DNA of 64,000 nucleotides from NCBI RefSeq assembly GCF_023278565.1, contig NC_064672.1:5270001-5334000 (forward strand). The letters run 5' to 3'. Source of the DNA: Colletotrichum lupini. Its lineage: Eukaryota > Ascomycota > Sordariomycetes > Glomerellales > Glomerellaceae. The translations under genes were made by a program, and so were the position numbers. Of this stretch, positions 61,345 through 64,000 are shown piece by piece. Positions within the stretch are counted from its first letter, which is position 1. Each line of letters opens with the position of its first letter. The notes beneath the pieces are model-generated. The model worked only from the letters and a program-made list of their open reading frames with translations, searched no databases and was not told where the DNA came from.

Positions 61345-61893
61345 TCAAAGAGCCTGACAAGTCAAGGTCATACCATTATCCTGAGCCTTCTGCAGAAGTT
61401 CGTCATAGGCAGAGTCGATCTCGGACTGCGTCAGCCAGCCGCTCTGTCGCATTGCATTCAGCGCGTTCTTGAGGTATTGCCAGCAGTCGTATCCGTTTGA
61501 GGGGAGGAGATCCGTGTCATTGATAAGCTCGTCGACTTCGTCGAAGGTGTCGACGTACCCGTTGATGGGAATATTGGCGACAAGTTTCGGAATCAGAGAA
61601 TCGACGTAGCTGCCTGACTCACGGCGATCGCGGTCGAGCTTGAAAGTTCGGGTTTGGCCCTTTTGGGTCGCGTGATAGCGATAGGATACGTCATATTCGT
61701 CGCGGTCGATCACGATAGCTACGTGATAAGATTGTTTGTGATAGCATACCAGCCTTGCTTGCAGCTTTTCGGCCTCTCGCTTGTGTAAGGATACGTCTTT
61801 CGCTATGTCTCCATTGTGGGCGGGAGTGGCATAGACGCTGGTAACGTTAAGAACGATAGATAGTAGGGTAAAAATGAAGTAACCAAGCAACAT
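61345..61893 (-). CDS. Small secreted protein with KREA processing site, 182 aa
   Basis: A single-exon minus-strand frame. I start at the ATG at 61893, giving MLLGYFIFTLLSIVLNVTSVYA, a clear signal peptide; the longer in-frame start at 62052 would put it in the middle. A short pro-region ends in HKREAEK, where Kex2 would cut after KR and a dipeptidyl aminopeptidase could trim EA. The mature part (about 135 residues) has three cysteines, a charged beta-like region (AIVIDRDEYDVSYRYH), and an amphipathic C-terminal helix region (YLKNALNAM, SEIDSAYDELLQKAQ). I do not recognise the family. Size, processing signal and the nearby transposon make it an effector candidate, by inference. Confidence 0.65.
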   Translation of the reverse strand: MLLGYFIFTLLSIVLNVTSVYATPAHNGDIAKDVSLHKREAEKLQARLVCYHKQSYHVAIVIDRDEYDVSYRYHATQKGQTRTFKLDRDRRESGSYVDSLIPKLVANIPINGYVDTFDEVDELINDTDLLPSNGYDCWQYLKNALNAMRQSGWLTQSEIDSAYDELLQKAQDNGMTLTCQAL

Positions 61894-62657
61894 GATTGAA
61901 AGAGACCAGTTGCCTAGGCAGGAGTCTAAAGATTCAGGCTGGTGATGCAAAAGTCTAAGGCAAGTGGTTGAGGCACAGTGAGAGGCGTTTAGTCTGATAA
62001 AATATCTTCCATGAGATATAACGAGATACAACGAACACTTATATTCTCTCATATCTTATAAATCACTGAAGAAAGCCGCCAGATATACTTCATGTGACAC
62101 CGCTCCATAGGCCATTTCTCAAAATTGACAGATATGAAAAGGCAGAACTAAGTTCGAGGTAAGACCCGTCGTCATTTAAGGTAGGTAAAGCGGCAAGACC
62201 GAGGCTCAATGACGATCACCCTTCCGTCAGGGGCATGGAGTCAACTTGGATACTTTCTGAATGTCGGAATGGTGCTTGATGATAGAAATCGGTCGCCATG
62301 ATTGAACGATCCTATCTTGAGTCCTTCTTTGCAGATGAGGAGTAAAGGATGGCACTGGAACATGATAAAACACAGTGGTATGCTACCTACTTGCTGAATG
62401 CATGCTAGGTATTTTCACTACGTTTGGAAGACCTTTGACATCACAGGGGTACTAGTCATGTCTTATGGAAAGAATCTAGTCAGGCCAACGCTGATAGCCA
62501 TGCCAATCCATCAGTGCTGGGTTGGAGATATTCCCGGATTCACCGGATATAGTGTACTATAATCAAGCTTTCACCGCGACAAGTGTCATTTCATTCGACG
62601 GAGTGGTTCGTTTTACACTCCAGCCGAGCTAAAGATGATTTTTCATTAGTACATAAG
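61894..62657. other. Intergenic region between the small secreted protein gene and Copia-4
   Basis: Upstream region of the minus-strand gene at 61893, then AT-rich sequence up to the LTR at 62658. No gene supported. Confidence 0.45.
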
Positions 62658-62868
62658 TGTTAGTATCCCTATTACAGGGTAGTTAGTTCGAACCGTAGTT
62701 AACGAAGAGATTAATTGAACTATTTAAATATCTACGTAATAGGTATAAAAAAGAAGTTCTAACCGTAGGTTAGGCTAGCTATAATAATTATAAATAGGGC
62801 CCCTAATTAGCCCCTGCGTAGTTAGTTATATATTACGGTCGAATTAGACTTCTAATCCAATACTAACT
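62658..62868 (-). repeat. Probable 3' LTR of Copia-4
   Basis: About 211 bp between the termini TGTTAGTAT and ATACTAACT, which are inverted relatives of each other as LTR ends should be. Its partner would lie beyond 64000, so the boundaries are provisional. Confidence 0.5.
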
Positions 62869-64000
62869 TTCTCTTTTTTTTATTAATTTAACTATTATAG
62901 TTAGAGGTATAATTCGACCTCGGGCCCGTTTATTAAGTTATCTCCTTTTCCCCCTTTTCTCTACTCTTTTTATATAACCTATCCCTCTATTTATATAATA
63001 ACTTTTTTATTACTTACGAATTATTCTAATCCCTTATTAAGTACTACTTTTATAAAAGCGTTTATAAAGTTATTTTTATTATTAATCTAACGGATCTTAA
63101 GTATTTCGCGCTTTTTATACGATTACTTAAGAGCTATAATATTAATTATAAACCTCTTTTCCTTCGTCGTTCTTAATTTAATAAGGTATTCGTATAGCGA
63201 GTAAGAATTAGTATAAATAACCATTAAAATAAGTAAAAGGCAAATTCGATTGGTAATTTCTTTTAGTATTATTAAAATTGCATAAGAGAGGTTAACGCTA
63301 TTAATTATACTATAGACCTCTAATATTAGCATACTTCTCGTTACTTATTTATTTTTAGTTAATAAGTAATAGATTATATTATTATATATAATAAATTCGC
63401 TCTTACCTAAACTCTCGTTAACTAGGATAATAATATACCCTAATTACGAAATAAGGTCGTTATTATTCGTAAATAACCTATTAATAAAGACGTAAAGCTT
63501 ACTAGTCGTAAAGTTAATTAGGTAATAAACGAGACCTCGATCGAGATTCGTTTACTACTACTTAAGCCGCTTATTAAGTACTTCGATATTTTATTTAATT
63601 AGATCTATAGCCTACGCTACCCTAGCGTAATTAAAAATCGCCTCGGGCTAATAAATACTCGTAATATATACCCCTTATATAAGCTTAGCCTTATACCGCT
63701 TCTTAATATTAGTTACGTTTAAATTAACGAGGTTAATTTTCTCGCCCTACCCCTTTTATTAAAAAACGACGGTTTCCCTTTTAATTATAAAAGTCCTACT
63801 ATTAAATACTAGGGGGGTATTTATTATAAAGACCTCTTTTAGCTTCGCTACGAAGCCCGCTTTTTAAAGCTCCTTATTCTCTTTTTTTATAAAGTTAATA
63901 TCGGATAGGCTTAATATATCATCGGTCTATATTTTAATAATCCTAAATTAGTCGCTTTTATACTCCGCGATTAGTAAGCACGGGTCGTACGTAGAGGTAA
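62658..64000 (-). mobile_element. Copia-4: 3' part of a second, different RIPed Copia-type retrotransposon
   Basis: TA-rich, stop-laden DNA runs from 62658 to the window edge. On the minus strand at about 63330-63020 a copia RNase H end is readable: YTNSYSLYEYLIKLRTTKEKR, then a KREILKIR stretch and a basic tail whose stops are TAA/TAG at former Gln and Trp positions. This is followed (toward lower coordinates) by the 3' LTR. The LTR differs from that of Copia-1 to -3, so it is another family. The 5' part lies beyond the window, so the target duplication could not be checked. Confidence 0.72.

Noticed and set aside
1..64000. CRISPR arrays, bacterial operons, tRNA or rRNA genes
   Set aside because: Nothing of the kind was seen; spliceosomal introns and RIP show a fungal nuclear genome, and no B-box-like tRNA signature was found in the gaps read.

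Overview
The window is nuclear DNA of a filamentous ascomycete (Pezizomycotina), most likely a plant-associated Sordariomycete. The evidence is short 50-130 bp GT-AG introns, Zn2Cys6 regulators, a self-sufficient CYP505 P450, a siderophore transporter, an NPP1-type NLP protein, and LTR retrotransposons eroded into TA-rich sequence by repeat-induced point mutation (RIP). Normal-composition gene blocks alternate abruptly with RIP-degraded blocks.

Layout. 1-7151: a minus-strand DUF1308-like gene split by a 5.94 kb Copia element (Copia-1, 1103-7041, TSD CATAT). 7771-16705: a fused sugar-acid dehydrogenase/kinase gene (minus), a divergent Zn2Cys6 regulator and an ACS-family MFS transporter, which could form a small sugar-acid utilisation module. 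17406-18212: a secreted protein of unknown function. 18522-26101: Copia-2, the structurally complete copy (7.58 kb). 27480-36341: a gene island with CYP505 P450-reductase, an HSL-type esterase and a siderophore transporter; a perfect GATA-type iron-regulator site lies upstream of the transporter. 36668-47874: Copia-3 on the minus strand, with a MULE DNA transposon (about 39367-42951) nested in it. 49211-62052: a calpain-like gene carrying an in-frame TGA, a secreted S10 carboxypeptidase, a second Zn2Cys6 regulator, two small secreted proteins, and an NLP whose core heptapeptide is altered. 62658-64000: the 3' part of a fourth, different Copia-type element on the minus strand.

Copia-1, -2 and -3 are one family with 177 bp LTRs and 5 bp target duplications. 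All three carry, between RNase H and the 3' LTR, about 1.6 kb that holds a long reading frame on the opposite strand. Its stops are explicable as RIP of Gln and Trp codons. It matches no protein I recognise and is the most novel signal in the window. Copia-1 is a deletion derivative lacking RT and RNase H. The right half of the window is rich in secreted-protein genes, as expected of a TE-rich accessory compartment.
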